Numbered from the stretch's first letter, positions 46,801 through 60,102 are shown. The stretch: 64,000 nt of DNA from Petunia secreta (GCA_029990175.1 JARKIP010000064.1:13658001-13722000); one strand, 5' to 3'. Notes: a model not told the origin generated them from the letters alone. A program made the numbers and translations.

Positions 46801-47924
46801 CTCCCGCTCTAACTCTTCCTGCTCTAAGTTATGGTATGCCTCTTACCTTCGGGCAATATCAACAACAACCTCAAATGAAGTCCCACCTCAATTTCTCGAG
46901 CCATCTGGGACTTCTAGAAAGGAGAAAAGCCATCATTAAATCTTTGAGCCATTCGAAAGGCTCATAGACTACTTCTAGTGCATATCCAGGAATCTTAGAG
47001 ACTTCAATCTAATAATCTGAAAGTAACAGACTAACCGACAGGCTACCCTGTCTAATCCACTCAAACTGGCAACACTTTTCATCTCGCTCTCTACTCGAAA
47101 GGAACTTTTCCACTAATCTAGAAGAAAAACCGAACCAAGTTAGCTAATAAAAGAGTGGTCCATCAATTTGAGGCTGGACCCTTGAAACTGGAAAGCAGAA
47201 TAATCAACACCAATCGAGAGCCTGAAGGATACGCTGACATCATTTTATGTAAAAAAAAAACTTACACAAGGATTATTTGATGCATGGTCTAAGAACATCA
47301 GAAGATCCCAATCGGGTAAAATAATGCATCCTTTTCAGACACTCGGACCGAGCCATTACTCGGGCTAGCTAACCAGCCAGAATAACTAGAGGCACAACAC
47401 ATTCTACTTCCAGAACATAATTTACTATGACAATATTAAGAACTGGAATAGGAGCTCCCTGAGACCGAACGTCTGCAGCTGCGGCAACCTGATAAGCTGC
47501 CTAGCGAATAATAGGTTCTTGCGGTATCTGCGTCGCCAAAATTCTCGTAAAAGCATCGTAGAGAGCCAAGGGAACCACAAGGTCCTGCTCCCTTGCCCAT
47601 TGCAAGCTCATACAGCTGGGACTTCCGTAACTAGATCGTCAGCACGATAAAAAACTCTCGGGACTTTGCCAGTGCTAACCCCAGGCCAGACTGCTTCGTC
47701 TTGAACTCATACCGTTTGTTGATTTGTCACACGAGGGTTTCATAATTACCACGAAGAAATTAACGAAAATACTTTTGCATTCTAGACCAATGCACGATCA
47801 GAAAAGAAGGAAGTGAAACTTCCTAAATGCCATCATAGCCTCTCGTAGATAAGTAAGGACGTCTACGTACCCATCAGCGAGACTATATTAGACACTGTCT
47901 TAGTCTGGATAGACTCTAAACTGG
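43889..47924 (-). other. Degenerate interior of the gypsy-like element
   Basis: 4.0 kb without a long open frame. On the minus strand a weak gag-like trace (RDEKCCQFEWIRQGSLSVS) is readable at about 47020-47100. It resembles the 'RxDEFxxLxQGxxSVxxY' part of plant gypsy gag, but stops interrupt it. A plus-strand integrase fragment (listed separately) shows that pieces in both orientations are mixed here. The 117-codon plus frame at 46614-46967 is not recognised. Confidence 0.55.
44770..45085 (+). pseudogene. Integrase zinc-finger fragment of a plus-strand gypsy element
   Basis: Reads DRLCVPDVADLHGQIMIEA, then GSTKIYHDLKQIYWWEGIK and VAQCSNC. This is the well-known region around the integrase HHCC finger of plant gypsy pol (usual form LCVPD.., GSTKMYHDLKxxYWW, CPNCQQVK). 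The two finger histidines appear replaced (EAPYSKYTVY for EAHxSxYxxH) and a stop follows C-S-N-C. It lies opposite to the host element's orientation. About 145 bp later, GGGTCGTGACA followed by ATGGTATCAACGCC (45224-45249) looks like an LTR end plus a primer-binding site on the plus strand. Confidence 0.75.
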
Positions 47925-47936
47925 GCTCTGATACCA
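47925..47936 (-). other. Primer-binding site for initiator tRNA-Met
   Basis: The minus strand reads TGGTATCAGAGC, the standard 12-base site of many plant LTR elements, two bases from the LTR end. It fixes the element's orientation as minus. Confidence 0.9.
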
Positions 47937-47938
47937 AC

Positions 47939-50364
47939 TGACACGACCCAAAATCTGGCTAGACCGTGCGGGCACCCGACATCCTCCCCTAGACCCGTCG
48001 GGCAAACCCTTACCAATTAAATTAGGAAAATAAATATAATTCAATTCATAAATAAGAACAAGACTTTAAAAAAATGCTGACATACTGATACCTCGAAGCT
48101 GTACAAAAGAAATTACAGCTGACTACCCAACATACTAGGTTTAGGGCTATCCAGACTAGACATCTAAGAGTACAAAAGAAGACAGATACCTCCTGAAGGG
48201 AGCAAAATGCAACTGAAATAATAACCAATAAATTGGTGGCCATCCAGAATAAAGCTGGCTCACCCTGACAGCTGAAGTCGTCTTCGCTCCTTCACAACGT
48301 GGCCAATTCAATTCTGGAGGAACCTGCCGAAACGAAATAGATAGACAAGAAACAAACAACAAGCAAGGGTGAGTCAAAAGGATTCAATAAGTGGGTCAGA
48401 CTAGCCACCTCAAAGAATATGATAGCTAGCCAGGGAGAAGAAACGGATAAACTAAATTCCTCTTATTTAAATTATAAAAAGGCAGAGCCAGATAATAACC
48501 GGGAACACGTATGAAACCATAAACTCAATCCGGAATACGAGCCAGAAACATGTCAACAAATAAGCAATGCACGTTGAAGCATAACAGTAGTTATGTACCA
48601 CAAGTCTACACAATGGTATGAAATGAAATGATGCAAAGGGTCACATGTGCCCGTAATCCCATCTCGAAGCGGAATACTCCTACATTCGAGGGGAATCCAA
48701 TCTGATAACCAACTGGAGCGGAAGACTCCTGCTCCTGGGGCGGAATACTCCTGCACCCGATATAATATAAACCAGAGGCGGAATACTCCTGCACTCAGTA
48801 TCTGACATAAGAGCGGAATACTCCTGCTCCTGGGGCAGAATACTCCTGCACCCAATATGATATAAACCAGAGGCGGAATACTCCTGCACTCTTCTGGGGC
48901 GGAATACTCCTGCACCCGATAAAATGTAAATTAGAGGCGGAATACTCCTGCACTCTCCTGGGGCGGAATACTCCTGCTCCCAATATGATATGCAATGTAA
49001 TGCATATGAATGCAATGTGATGCAATAATACCCCTTCACCGGCACGGGACTCTCATCGACAGCCGGGAAGTAGATGTCAACTCGCAGCCATGGTACAATG
49101 CTCAGATCCTTAATGCAATACCAACAACATGACATAACATATAATATACAATGTAACTCCAAAGCTAAGTCATAATGAGTACGCCTATCAGCAGCTACAC
49201 ACGTAAAGAACACGTGGTAGAAAATCCACGAGGCCTGGTGCCTCCAAAGAAATGAATATAAACACTTACCTTGTTACAAAGTTAGCACAATTACTCAACA
49301 ACCGCTTTGTCCTTTGAATTCATTGCCAAACGATCCCACTCTATTCAATAAGCAGAAAAATATATCAAATTAGGCTAAAGGCTTCATTCCTTACGTCTTA
49401 GGGTAATCCGGTTAGGAACCTGATAACCTATTCGCATACGCAATACGCAGGTCAGGCCTATGTATAGGGTTTAAGGTCACCTAACCAAAACCTAAATAAA
49501 TTACATTTATATGTTGCCCATAACTCACTGAGTACAACTATATAATCAATTCCATTATCAGGGTCCATTTGACTCTTTAAACTATTAATTGAACTTATTA
49601 AAATGATGTATAATATTCCAAGTTTTACCGTTAAAACATATTCAAACACATGCAATAAACTCAAATAATGCATTAAGATCATTACATGAATGTTTCGGGG
49701 TAAAAATTCTATCTTTTTTCGGCTCTTTTTTTTTTTTTAATTTTCTGGCATTTTTTCGTTTTGTTTCCTGATGTGCTTGTGTTTCTCTGTTTCTGTTCGT
49801 TTTCTCTATTTCTATCAATTTTGAACTTTATATAAGCTCATCAAACCGCCATCAACTTTTGTCTTCTTTTCTTTTTTTTATTTTCTTTTCTTTTCGCGAC
49901 AAAAATTAAAACGGTACCCTACGATATTCGAAATAATTCTAACTTTTGCATATAAGTTTTACAAAATATATGTAACATACTCGCAAAGGCGGATCTCAAA
50001 TCGGACTCCCGAAACTCAATATGCAAATTAAATGGAAAAAGATCAAATTATTTAACTTTCGGCATTTTAGCGGAAACTAGCCGAACAACATCAAAATTCA
50101 CTTTCGAAAAATCACAAAAGTCACAAATAATTATACGAACCTAACGACACTTTCGGATTTCGAATCAGAGCTCATTCACCAAAACCGAGCTCGAAAATCT
50201 CTTTTTAATATTTATCGACAATAAAAACTGAAACCTTCTTCCGATGCCTACCAAACGAGGTCTGATTTAGCGCAAATTTTACGCAAAGGTCCTAATGGGC
50301 ATCACGAATATTTTAAATTTATCGGCACTCCAATCGGAATCTTAACTTCCGAAACGACTAACCA
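47939..50364 (-). repeat. 5' LTR (2426 bp) with subrepeat array
   Basis: Closely similar to 41359-43888, with scattered substitutions. It has fewer CGGAATACTCCTGC subrepeats, about 10 at 48665-48985. A minus-strand TATATAAAG lies near 49830. The 177-codon frame at 48680-49213 is an artefact of the array. Confidence 0.9.
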
Positions 50365-52538
50365 AGCCTAACAAGATCAACACACATACCAATTAGAAAT
50401 TGGCGACTCCGCTGGGGAAAATTAGAATCTCAGGCTTTAGTCATGTTTGTCATGTCATGTTTTGAATGTTACTGCTTTCATTCATAACCCAAAAATAATT
50501 TTATAAAATAATTGGTTTTGTATGAATGTAGAAGTAAAAAATTTCATATGTAAATATAAATAAATAATTGATTTCCATAACGATTTTCATTTATAGAAAT
50601 TAATAATTGATTTTGTTACACAAAAGTAGAAAAATCAATTTAAAGACTGTTTTATTTGATCTTTCAAATCTTCGTGGCTTGTGACATCCTCCAACAAAAA
50701 TAAATAATTGGATGATCCACATTTTGAGAACAAATGGTCTGGATTATACATCCGTTCAACTTTAAATAGATGCACACGCAACACATTTAAATGTCCCTTA
50801 GAGTCAAAAACCCGTTCAGTTCACTCAAATATGGTGAACTAGTAGACTTAGACATGAGCCGAAGTCAAAATGGTCCCAGATATGACATGATGAATGAACC
50901 CTAAAAAGAGTCTTCATTAAGAGTTGGCTAATCTAGACAAGGACATGGTCCCCCAGACAGACAACCAAGAGGTGGAAACGTTTATTGTTGGTTATACCAC
51001 GGACCAACTAGATTCTAACCGTTCCTCCTACAGGATTTTTTGAGAGTGAAACGACTGTGAGATCCATGTAATCGTTTGTGTGTGTGTAAGTGTCAATTTT
51101 CCAGGAGTGGAGGAGTATGAATGAAATGCAAAAAATAATCAATAGCATACTAAATATTGTATTATCAAAAATTGCAAAATATAAACAGTTACCCACCTGC
51201 AAAGAGAAAAAGTTAGTATTGAATATAAAATAATAAAAGCAATAATAAACCCAATCAAAAAACCGTAATGGTTAGAACATTTAATCCCCAGCAGAGTCGC
51301 CAACCCTATTATCGCACACCACTTTAAGGCAAGTGGTTTCCGACTTGGGGTAACTCGTTTGGAGTTAGGATTTTGGAGTTGCATCTAATAAATTTCCTAG
51401 GCGTATTAGGTCAACTATTAATTTCTAATTCCATTTAAAGAATTAACTCCGGGCAGGTCTACTAGTCAGAGATTTGGGTAAGTGTTCAAGTTAACCTAGA
51501 AGGAAAGGGTTAGACACCTTCTAGGTTCCACAAATATGGTTCCCGATCGATTTTTATATTGAGTTCAAGTATATGATTTATCTAAAAGGGGACAAAGTAT
51601 AAATCAATCATAAAAGAGAGCATGGTGCAAAATAAGTTAAAGTGAATTAAATGGATTAATTTTTTAAAGAAGAAACTCAATTTAAGGTAATATATACAAT
51701 TCAAACCTACAACAATCTATTCCATTAAAAAGAGGTTGTAATATTAAGAAAACTCATATCTTAGTTTACTTATGCAAATCTAAAATCAAATTCATCAAAC
51801 TTGAAGTCAATGTCAAGTTAGTAAAGCATTTTACGTAAGCAAACCAAAATTGCAGTCATATTTTACATAAAGCCGTAAATTGCAAAAACTAAAATAACTA
51901 ATTAACAATTTAAACAAATATTATCATGACATACTTGATTAACATAAATTAACTTTTAAATGACGAAAATAAAGAGGAAGTATATAGCAATAAAAGAAAT
52001 GTGCGCCACTAAAGGATGGCATTGTGACATTGATGGTCACATACCGTTACCTTCGGTGGCTGCTTTAATGCGAGGTCGCGTTTAAAATAATTAGTTTAAA
52101 ATAAAAAGTATATTTAAAATAAGGAGTATGTATATATATACTCATAAAGATATATCTAATTTAACAGAGCAATTAACATAATAAACAAATAATAATAATT
52201 AAAAAGTGTTACTATATATTTTAGTAAGCAAATAAGAGTAGACACTTGTATATAATTAAGAAGTGAGTATGATACTTAAGAAATATTAACGTAATGCAAT
52301 AAACAAATAATATAGAAAAAGACTAATTAACTTATAAATTTGATAAATAGTATAATTTTTAGGACTTGACCTCCAAAGTCCAAATTTCTTCTTCCACACT
52401 ATTATTTAGTGTGTAGAAGAGAAAAAGACATCAGTTTACCTCTTTTACAAAAATAGACATGTTTTATAAATCCGGCCAGTTTCATCTTTGCAGAAACATT
52501 CCTCTATTGAGACATGAATTTAAAAAAGTAGCGTTGCC
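50365..52538. mobile_element. Remnants of further LTR retroelements
   Basis: Two facing copies of a TTGGCGACTCYGCTGGGG motif occur, one on the plus strand at about 50399-50417 and one on the minus strand at about 51285-51304. I recall this as the LTR-adjacent site of Ogre/Tat-type elements. The stretch at 51305-51550 (CTACTAGTCAGAGATTTGGGTAAG, GTTAGACACCTTCTAGGTTCC) resembles the U5 side of such an LTR on the minus strand. No pol frame is present. These are truncated pieces between MULE copies A and B. Confidence 0.5.
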
Positions 52539-52547
52539 TTAAAAAAT
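52539..52547. other. Left 9-bp target-site duplication of MULE copy B
   Basis: TTAAAAAAT, repeated at 63335-63343. The AT-rich sequence makes chance matching possible. It falls exactly at the termini defined by comparison with copy A and by the inverted repeats. Confidence 0.75.
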
Positions 52548-53061
52548 GTGATTTTTACATTGGGTAGACCTTTTTAAGTCTTCCTAACATAAAATGGATA
52601 CATTTTTCATTATTTATGTTATCTAGACATTTAACTATAGGCATTCTACTCATTATGGCCATTACATCTCACATTAAAATTACCTAGTTTATAGCCTATT
52701 TTCGTGGGATTTAAAAAGTAATTACAGTTAATATTCTACATATATCCATTTAAAGGTTTAAACTAAATAAGTCTGACAATCAATTATCTCCTCTTTTTAA
52801 GTAAATTAGCATTAATTACATAAAAGTAAATTTTGGAATTACTGCGCCTGAACAACCACCCACGTCTCTTCATTTTCTCCATTTCTCTAACTTCTTTCGT
52901 ACTCCATCTCAATTGAAAAAGTCATCGGAATTTCTTCTCCGGTTCGTGTATGACATTTTCCGGTATGTTTTTTAATTTTCAAACCTTAAAGTTGTTATAT
53001 TTCGTATTTTTGTAACTCTTTTTCTGATTAATGCTGATTTATTTTCAAATGAAGATATTTA
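52548..53061 (+). promoter_or_regulatory. Left TIR and 5' region of the Ulp1-type gene
   Basis: Includes the TIR and conserved blocks shared with copy A, such as CCTATTTTCGTGGGATTTA and CAATCAATTATCTCCT. The conserved non-coding length suggests a promoter within the terminal region. No single TATA box stands out. Confidence 0.5.
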
Positions 53062-56000
53062 ATGGCTCGACGAGGGGTTAAGAATATTGGGAAGCCGATG
53101 CATGTCAATGATGATGATGATTTTGAAGATTTTGATATCTCCTCACCGAGCAAAACTGGTCTCGACACTCCCAATCGACTCACTAGGTCATCGGCCAAAA
53201 AAAATAAAAGGAAGAGGACTGTTCAGGTTGACAATGTTAAGCCAAAATCCAAAACAGTTGGTTTGGGTGCCAAGGGTAAAGCCGTTGAAGTTGGCTCTTC
53301 TACTGACGACTCCGATAGTGACCATCCTGTCGAGGTCAAGAAAAAGAAAGTTTTGGGTGGTCCATCTTCCTGTTCTACAAAAAAGAAGTTATTTAAACGG
53401 AAGTCAATTAAGTCGGTTAAATCTGTTAGGAATGACGACTTTCCTGTGGTCCCCGTGGAGGTATGAGTTTTAATAATATTTTTTATAACGTATGTGTGCA
53501 TTTTTTTATGTTCAAATTCTAGTATCTGTTTTATTTTTACCATATATTTCATTGATATATTGTGCATATTTTGTGATTTTTGTGAATTTATTAGAAGTAT
53601 CCATATTGGATAATATGTGTATATATTCTACATACCTGCAGTGTTCAAATGGTTTTGTAGAATTTTAATGTATAACTAATATTTTGCATTTACATTGCAT
53701 ATTCTTATTCTCTGTTAATCAGATAATTACTTTGTTATTTGTGAATATGCTATGTGATATTTTTTGCATATCAGAGGTCTGGGTTTGCAAACTATGATAT
53801 TAGTTGCATATTTATTGGTATACTTTCTGCATACTATCCTTTATTGTGTCATATTTGAATATGTTGAGTGTTTTGTACCTCATTTATTGTTCTTAGAATT
53901 TCTTTAGTACATATCTAGTTGATATTCACTGTATTCTTTAATATCATACCCACAATATTCTTGATTTTTAAATACAAAGTATACTTCCCGTGTATGCAAT
54001 GTATATTCTTTAATTGCATACCCACTGCATTCTGTGGTTTGTATATCCAGAGTATACTTTCTTCATATTTCTTGATATTAAACTTTTAGCTAAGGGAAAT
54101 TGTATGCATGCCTAAGTATATGCTTTATATTGTATATAATTTTTATTTATTTTTTAACCAATATGCACATATAGTTTCCACATTATAATTTTGTTTATTT
54201 GTTTTAGCCAATGCAACCTTATTTTCGTCCGGAGCAATATCGAAGCCGTAGGATATGCACACATACATCTGTGCAAGCTGTGGCAACTATAAAGGGTGTT
54301 CTCACGGATAGTTTGTTGCAAATATTCAAGCAGACATGCTTTGGTCATTTTTTGGAAATGCCTAGGTTCGTAACATGTAATAAATTGTTGAATGCACTGT
54401 TGTTGCGAGAGATTTGTCCTCCAGACGATGATACTGATGCTATGTGGTTTGATTTATACGGGAAAAAATTGAGGTTTGGTCTCATGGAATTTGGGCTAGT
54501 AACGGGTCTTTGTTGTGTTGGTGATCACTTAAAGGATTTCCATTCTCTTGAGGCTAATAGGCTTATGCAGCTGTATTTTGGTGGAGCGTCAAAAGTAACA
54601 AAGTCTGCATTAGTTGAGTGTTTTGTAACCAAAAAATGGAAGAGTGAGGAAGATGCTATAAAGCTAGCAGCTTTATTCTTCATCCACACGTTTCTCTTTT
54701 CAACCAAGAATTCTGCTAAAAGTGACACCACTATCGGGGAAAAAGAATTTAATATTGTTGAGTGTGGTGCATGGAAGACCTTCCCTTGGGGTACAAAAGT
54801 GTTTTTATCAACCGTTGCATCGATGCATGATAAATTGAGGCCCTTTCATCAGTGTTACCGGTTTGCTGGGTTGCCGTATGCATTGCAGGTTTGGTTTTAT
54901 GAATGTTGCCCGACTGTTCACGAGAAGCTTGCATACAGGGTTGCAAACTCATCTCCCCGGATCCTTAACTGGCATGTTAAGCGGAAGCATGATTTTGAAG
55001 AGTTGGAGAATGGTTTTTTTAGTTTGAAGAAGTCGCAGGTATATTTTAATGTTTTCTATTAAGTACTGGTCTAATATTGTTATATAATAATGTTTCTAAA
55101 TATTGATTAAATGTTGTTAACAAATGAAATTATTAGTACTTTAATATTTGATGAACATTAAATTGGATAGCTTCTTTTTCTTCCTAGTTAATTATTAAAA
55201 AGATTGAGCCGACTGAAGAAGAATATGCTACACTTCAACTACCACAGTCCATACCAGATGAATGTGATACTGATATTGGAGTTGAATGTCCTCGGGACGC
55301 TGCCCATGATGCCAACAAAGGTACACCCAATGTAGGTGTGGCTGGTCATAGACAATCTAACTCTGCAAGTAAGGAATTGCCTCCTGATATGCAAGTTTTG
55401 TTCGGACAACAAAAGATCTTGCAAGATGACATGGGTGCGTTGAAGCAGTATATGGTTAAATATTTTGACAAGATTTTTAAGAAGCTTAATATAGATCCAG
55501 TTGAATTTGGTGATAACAATTGTTCTACTGGGGTATGTATTTGTTTTTTTAGTCTGCTTCTTTTTATGAATTTTTACAAATCTAATTACAATTTTGTAAA
55601 TTATATCCTAGGTTGTTGGATCAGATTCTGTGTCGGATGATATAGGCAAGGATCAGCCTGTTGACCCTCCTAGTGTGAATTTACATCAGCAGGAGCAAGC
55701 GCCTTTTGCGTATCAATGTTACGGTAGTAGCTTTTTTTGTTTTATAGTTTATTACAGTGCATTTGTTGATTTGTTTTTTATTATTTATTACTTCTGTCAG
55801 GACCTTCCGAAAAACAACCTGTGATTGTTGATGATGATGAAGGCGCCTCTGACGGGAATGAAGTGGAATCAGATGATGGTAATGGTGCCTTTGATGTGAA
55901 TGAATTTGAAAATTTTAAAGGTACTGGCTGTGTTTGATTTTCATTCTGTATCATATACATATGCATGGAATATGCGTATAGTATGCATAAAGCTATGCCT

Positions 56001-59000
56001 GTTTTAATCTATGTCATATACATATGCATGGAATATGTATTCAGTATGCCTTTAGTATGCATAAAGCTATACCTGACATTTATTTTGCATTCTGTATTAA
56101 TACATATGCATGGCATATGCATTTAGTATGCATAAACCTATGCCTGTTTCAATCTTTGTCATATCCATATACATGGAATATGCATTCAGTATGCATCTAG
56201 TATGCATAAAGCTATACCTGAAATATTTATTTATTTTGCTTAACACAGATTACAGGGAAACAGACATAGTGTGTTTGATCCCTTGCACTTAATATGATAT
56301 TCTTTACTGTGAATATGCATTCTGTAAGTAGTATTGATTTTTTTTTCCTTCCCTTATGGCTATTGTTCTTGTTTCTCTTTTAAATTAGGCACAGAGGACC
56401 TTGAAGAGGATATTCTATTTGAAATGCAAGGTAACTTGCATTATTCTGACTTTGGAAAATATAATGGTATTCTGCAAATAATCAACCTATATTCACTATT
56501 TATTATCATATTCTTTGTTGTTGAACAATTTACTGCAGGGACTGATTATTTCGAACCTTCAAACTTTGATGATATCAGAGTTCCCACTGATGTCAATGAA
56601 TTGGAAAAAAATAAAGGTTTGCCAACTTTCTGCATTTAGTTTTTAATAAAAAAATGGGTCAAAGATATCCTTAACTGAGTAGGTATTGTTTCTTTTTTGT
56701 AGTAAAACAAGTTTTGCAGGAGAATATGATTCATGTTAATCAAGGTTTAATGGGTGATTTAGAGATGGAAAGTCACACTGGTATAGACATTATATGTGCA
56801 CAGTATTCTTTTAGTATCACTGTATTGTTTATATTAACCTTTTTCATTGTAGCCAAACTGGGCTCCGATGACATAAATGTGGACAAGGCTGTAGATTGCA
56901 ATCAGGATGAGTTAGGAGCAGGTATTATGCAAATTACTAGTTTAAGGTATTTTAATTATGTGTTGATCCTTTAATGGTGTCTTTATTAAGTATCTATGTA
57001 TATTTCAGGTCAAGTAAATATTGCACCCCATGGCGACCAGGTTGCTAAAACAACTGTGTGTCCTAATATTGGTGAAGGTATATATTTTTCAAATTCATTC
57101 ACAATTTTTAAAAGTTGATTGGTGTTTTAAAAACATAATTTGCTACAACCTTCTGCAGATATACATGAAATGCAAGATGATGGCAGTATTGACAGTAGTG
57201 TGGTTTCTGGAAAAGCTGTTGATGTCGCAGTTGTGGGAAAGACAGTGGAGTCTGTGGTAGACCCTCTATCTCAATTGGAGGAACCGCAGTGGCATGAGTT
57301 GACTGCAAGGGCTAAGGAAGTTGTGAAGAAGCGCGCTCAAGACGCGACTAAGGGCTCCTCTGTTATTGATCCCGACTCCACGGAAGTAGCAGAGGACACT
57401 TTGAAAGAGGTTGATCCTTTGGATGAGTCGGAAGGACGTTGTTGTGATGTTCCAGATGCGACACCTCAGATATCTGTTCGTCAGAGAACTGTTTCAAAAT
57501 TCAAGAAGTCACCGTTTGTCAATGAGTTTGGTTCCACTGAAAAATCTGCTTCCACTGGTCCATGCTCGCAGCTGGCTAAGAGAAGCACTTTTCGTCTCAT
57601 TCATCCATTTTTGCGTCCGATACGGGTTGAGCCTGATATGAAGCTTGTTGGTAGATGGGCACCATGGATTGATCATAAAGTAATCCGAAAATCAAAGTAA
57701 GTCAAAGCCAAAATGATTGCATATTACAACCTAAAAACCAAAAATTTTCATCTGCTCATTCATGTTCATTAATTTTTTTGCAGGTTAGGAAATTTGTATC
57801 CTGCGAGTATCAATAATCTCGTACCTACATTCAACTTTGGGGTGTACGTGGTGGACAAGAAAGAGTGGTTTCATATACTTAACTATGGCTCAAAGGATTT
57901 ACGCACTACGGTATTTTCCTTATCTTTACTGTCATAACTGTTTAATTAAGTATTCTATGAATTCTGTATCTTTTCAATATGCAAGCAATATTCAATAATC
58001 CTTCATAACTGTTATGCATTAATTTTTAGAATTTCTTGTTTAGTATTATATAGCAGGCAGTTTCTTATTATATCATTGTATATGCAATGAATCTGGAATA
58101 TGAAATGAATATGGTATATGCAAAGTGTGTTTCTTATTTCTATGCAATTGTTCTTTATCGACTACGCAATACTGTGTTAATTCTAATTCTATTATGTATG
58201 CAGAGGATATGCAACATATACCTTCATTTGCTTGTTAAATGGTTGCAATGTTTAGTTATTCAATCAGTATCATATGCATATGCATGAAATATGCAATATC
58301 ACAGAATTACTAATATGTGTTATTTTAGTTATTTGATATTATTTATGTGTTCATAGATATTATTATATAATGGATATGCAGTCAAGGCCTTGAAATGCTT
58401 GTTTAATGGTTGCATTTTGAGTTATTACAAATATTATTTTAACAATTATATTTACTCTTGTTTATCTAGCACCTGGATGTCTTGTTCTACTATTTGCGTA
58501 AGAAGGCAAAGTACGATAAAGGCATTTCTGTAAGAGTCACAACCATGGATTGTCAGTTTGATGCTATGCTTAGAGATGTGTATGCTGATTTTATTATGTC
58601 TGGGAAAGACATTGGTGTAGTTGATTCTGCAAAAGCTATTCATGATATCATATCAGGTTCTTCTCTTCGGTGCAATACTCCTTGGGTACAGGTTGATGAT
58701 ATATTGTTCCCTGTTATGGTTGCCCATCAGTGGCATTGGATATTAGCTAGATTGTCTTTGAAGGAAAGGGTTATTTATGTGTATGACTCTAAACCAGGAG
58801 ATCCCTCATATAATGAAAAAGTTATTCGCGCTATGGAGCCATATGCAAACATGTTACCTATTTTTTTATCTGCCACTGATATCTTAAAGAAAAGGCCTGA
58901 GTTTTTCTACAGTGGGTCTCCTTATTATGACAAAGCTTTGGGTGAACCCTTTTTAATGGTTTTTAGTCCAAGGCCACCTGCCATGATGAAACGGTATGAT

Positions 59001-59256
59001 GTGATTTATTTTCTTTTGTTCCTCTGTTTTAAATCTAACTATTAGAGGGATTAATTTTTAATCTTTTCCATTTGTATTTTTTTGCAGTGATTATGCTGTG
59101 TTTGCTGCTGTCTTTGCTGAGTATTATATACAGTATCAGTCTATGCCTTCTGAAGATGATGACTTGTCTGGAGTCCGGGGGCGTTATGCCATGTATCTGT
59201 GGTATTATGGGATGAAGAAACGGATGCAATGTGCTGTTAGCGACGAGGATGACTGA
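53062..59256 (+). CDS. DUF1985 and Ulp1/C48 protease-like protein of MULE copy B
   Basis: Predicted exons: 53062-53460, 54208-55038, 55188-55532, 55612-55723, 55801-55920, 56389-56430, 56539-56616, 56703-56780, 56853-56921, 57009-57077, 57159-57696, 57784-57910, 58470-58993 and 59088-59256. All introns are GT..AG and the total is 3501 nt, an open frame of 1166 residues. The N-terminus is basic/acidic with an NLS-like KKNKRKR. Residues about 134-300 match DUF1985 (FVTCNKLLNALLLRE, LRFGLMEFGLVTGL). The middle (411-890) is acidic and low-complexity, encoded by many small exons. The C-terminus (about 940-1166) is Ulp1/C48-like: H1025 (HWILA), D1042 (YVYDSKPGD), and RDYAVFAAVFAEYY where the family has D-C-G. 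Catalytic Cys is therefore Tyr1113, and SUMO-deconjugating activity is unlikely. The ATG is shared in position with copy A. Exons 4-10 are the least certain. Confidence 0.85.
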
Positions 59257-60102
59257 ATGTGCCTGCTTAATTTGTTTTTTAGTAATAGCATTAGTCTAAG
59301 TTAGCAGATTTTAAATTAGGACGCACTGTGATGTACTGGTGATACTTAGCACAATTGATATGCAAGTAAAACATCATTTTTTGGGTGGAAATGACTTTTT
59401 TTGGATTTTTACATTTAATGCATCTTTTTACATCTTTATGTATATTCCTTTTCTTATGTATAGTTCATTACAATTAACATTTGCTGTTCATGTTGTATTC
59501 ACATAATACATTTGTAATATACCTAAAATATGCTGTAAATACAGGAGAATCCAAGAAAATACAAGTTGTTTAAAGTTATTGTCGGATTTCAATTTTACTA
59601 TCAGTTGAATACAACTGGGATTTACATTAAACTTATTATTCTGAATATGTACGGTATTCATTCAATTCACTGGTTTGACAATATGAAGTAGCTGTTGAGA
59701 ATGAGGATATTTTGTTAAAGGGTCTTGATTGCTGTTATATTCAGTAAATATACTGACAAGAGTCATTGAGAATGCAGCTAATATTTATAAAAAAGGACAT
59801 AAATATTCAATATGTATGCATTGAATATCTCACCATTACAATTCAAATACTAAGTGGCATTTTACTACCAACCTTTATTTTGTTCCATTCATGGAAGGTC
59901 GCATTATGATTTTTGTGAATATATACTATGTAAAGTTCACATCAACAATATTCACATCAAGACGAACTTTAAAACCAACAATTAAATTGAAAATTAGCAA
60001 ACACTTTAATTAATTAAAAACTGATTAATAGTTAATAAGAATGTATTAAAACATCCTAAAAAAATAATAATTAGAGCAGTATTCAACAAGCTATCATTTT
60101 AA
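59257..60102. other. Convergent intergenic region of MULE copy B
   Basis: AT-rich DNA between the two stop codons, presumably holding both 3' ends. No coding sequence and no clear repeat. Confidence 0.6.

Larger units (their letters stand above)
41359..50364 (-). mobile_element. Large gypsy-like LTR retrotransposon, degenerate
   Basis: About 9.0 kb on the minus strand. LTR copies are at 47939-50364 (5') and 41359-43888 (3'), bordered TGGTTAGTCG..GGGTCGTGTCA on the minus strand. Minus-strand TGGTATCAGAGC, complementary to the initiator tRNA-Met 3' end, lies two bases from the 5' LTR (47925-47936). A purine-rich AAGTGGAGGAGAATGAAACG sits just before the 3' LTR. A TATATAAAG box lies in each LTR (minus, near 43345 and 49830). 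No 5-bp TSD is visible: the flanks read CCTGC and AGGCT on the minus strand. The interior has no long frame. Confidence 0.85.

Noticed and set aside
46614..46967. 117-codon plus-strand frame in the gypsy interior
   Set aside because: Composition and context do not match a known retroelement protein, and it overlaps the weak minus-strand gag trace. Not supported as a gene.
48680..49213. 177-codon frame on the minus strand rich in AGVFRPR-type repeats
   Set aside because: It lies wholly in the LTR subrepeat array, and similar frames occur in the other LTR. It is a by-product of the tandem CGGAATACTCCTGC units.
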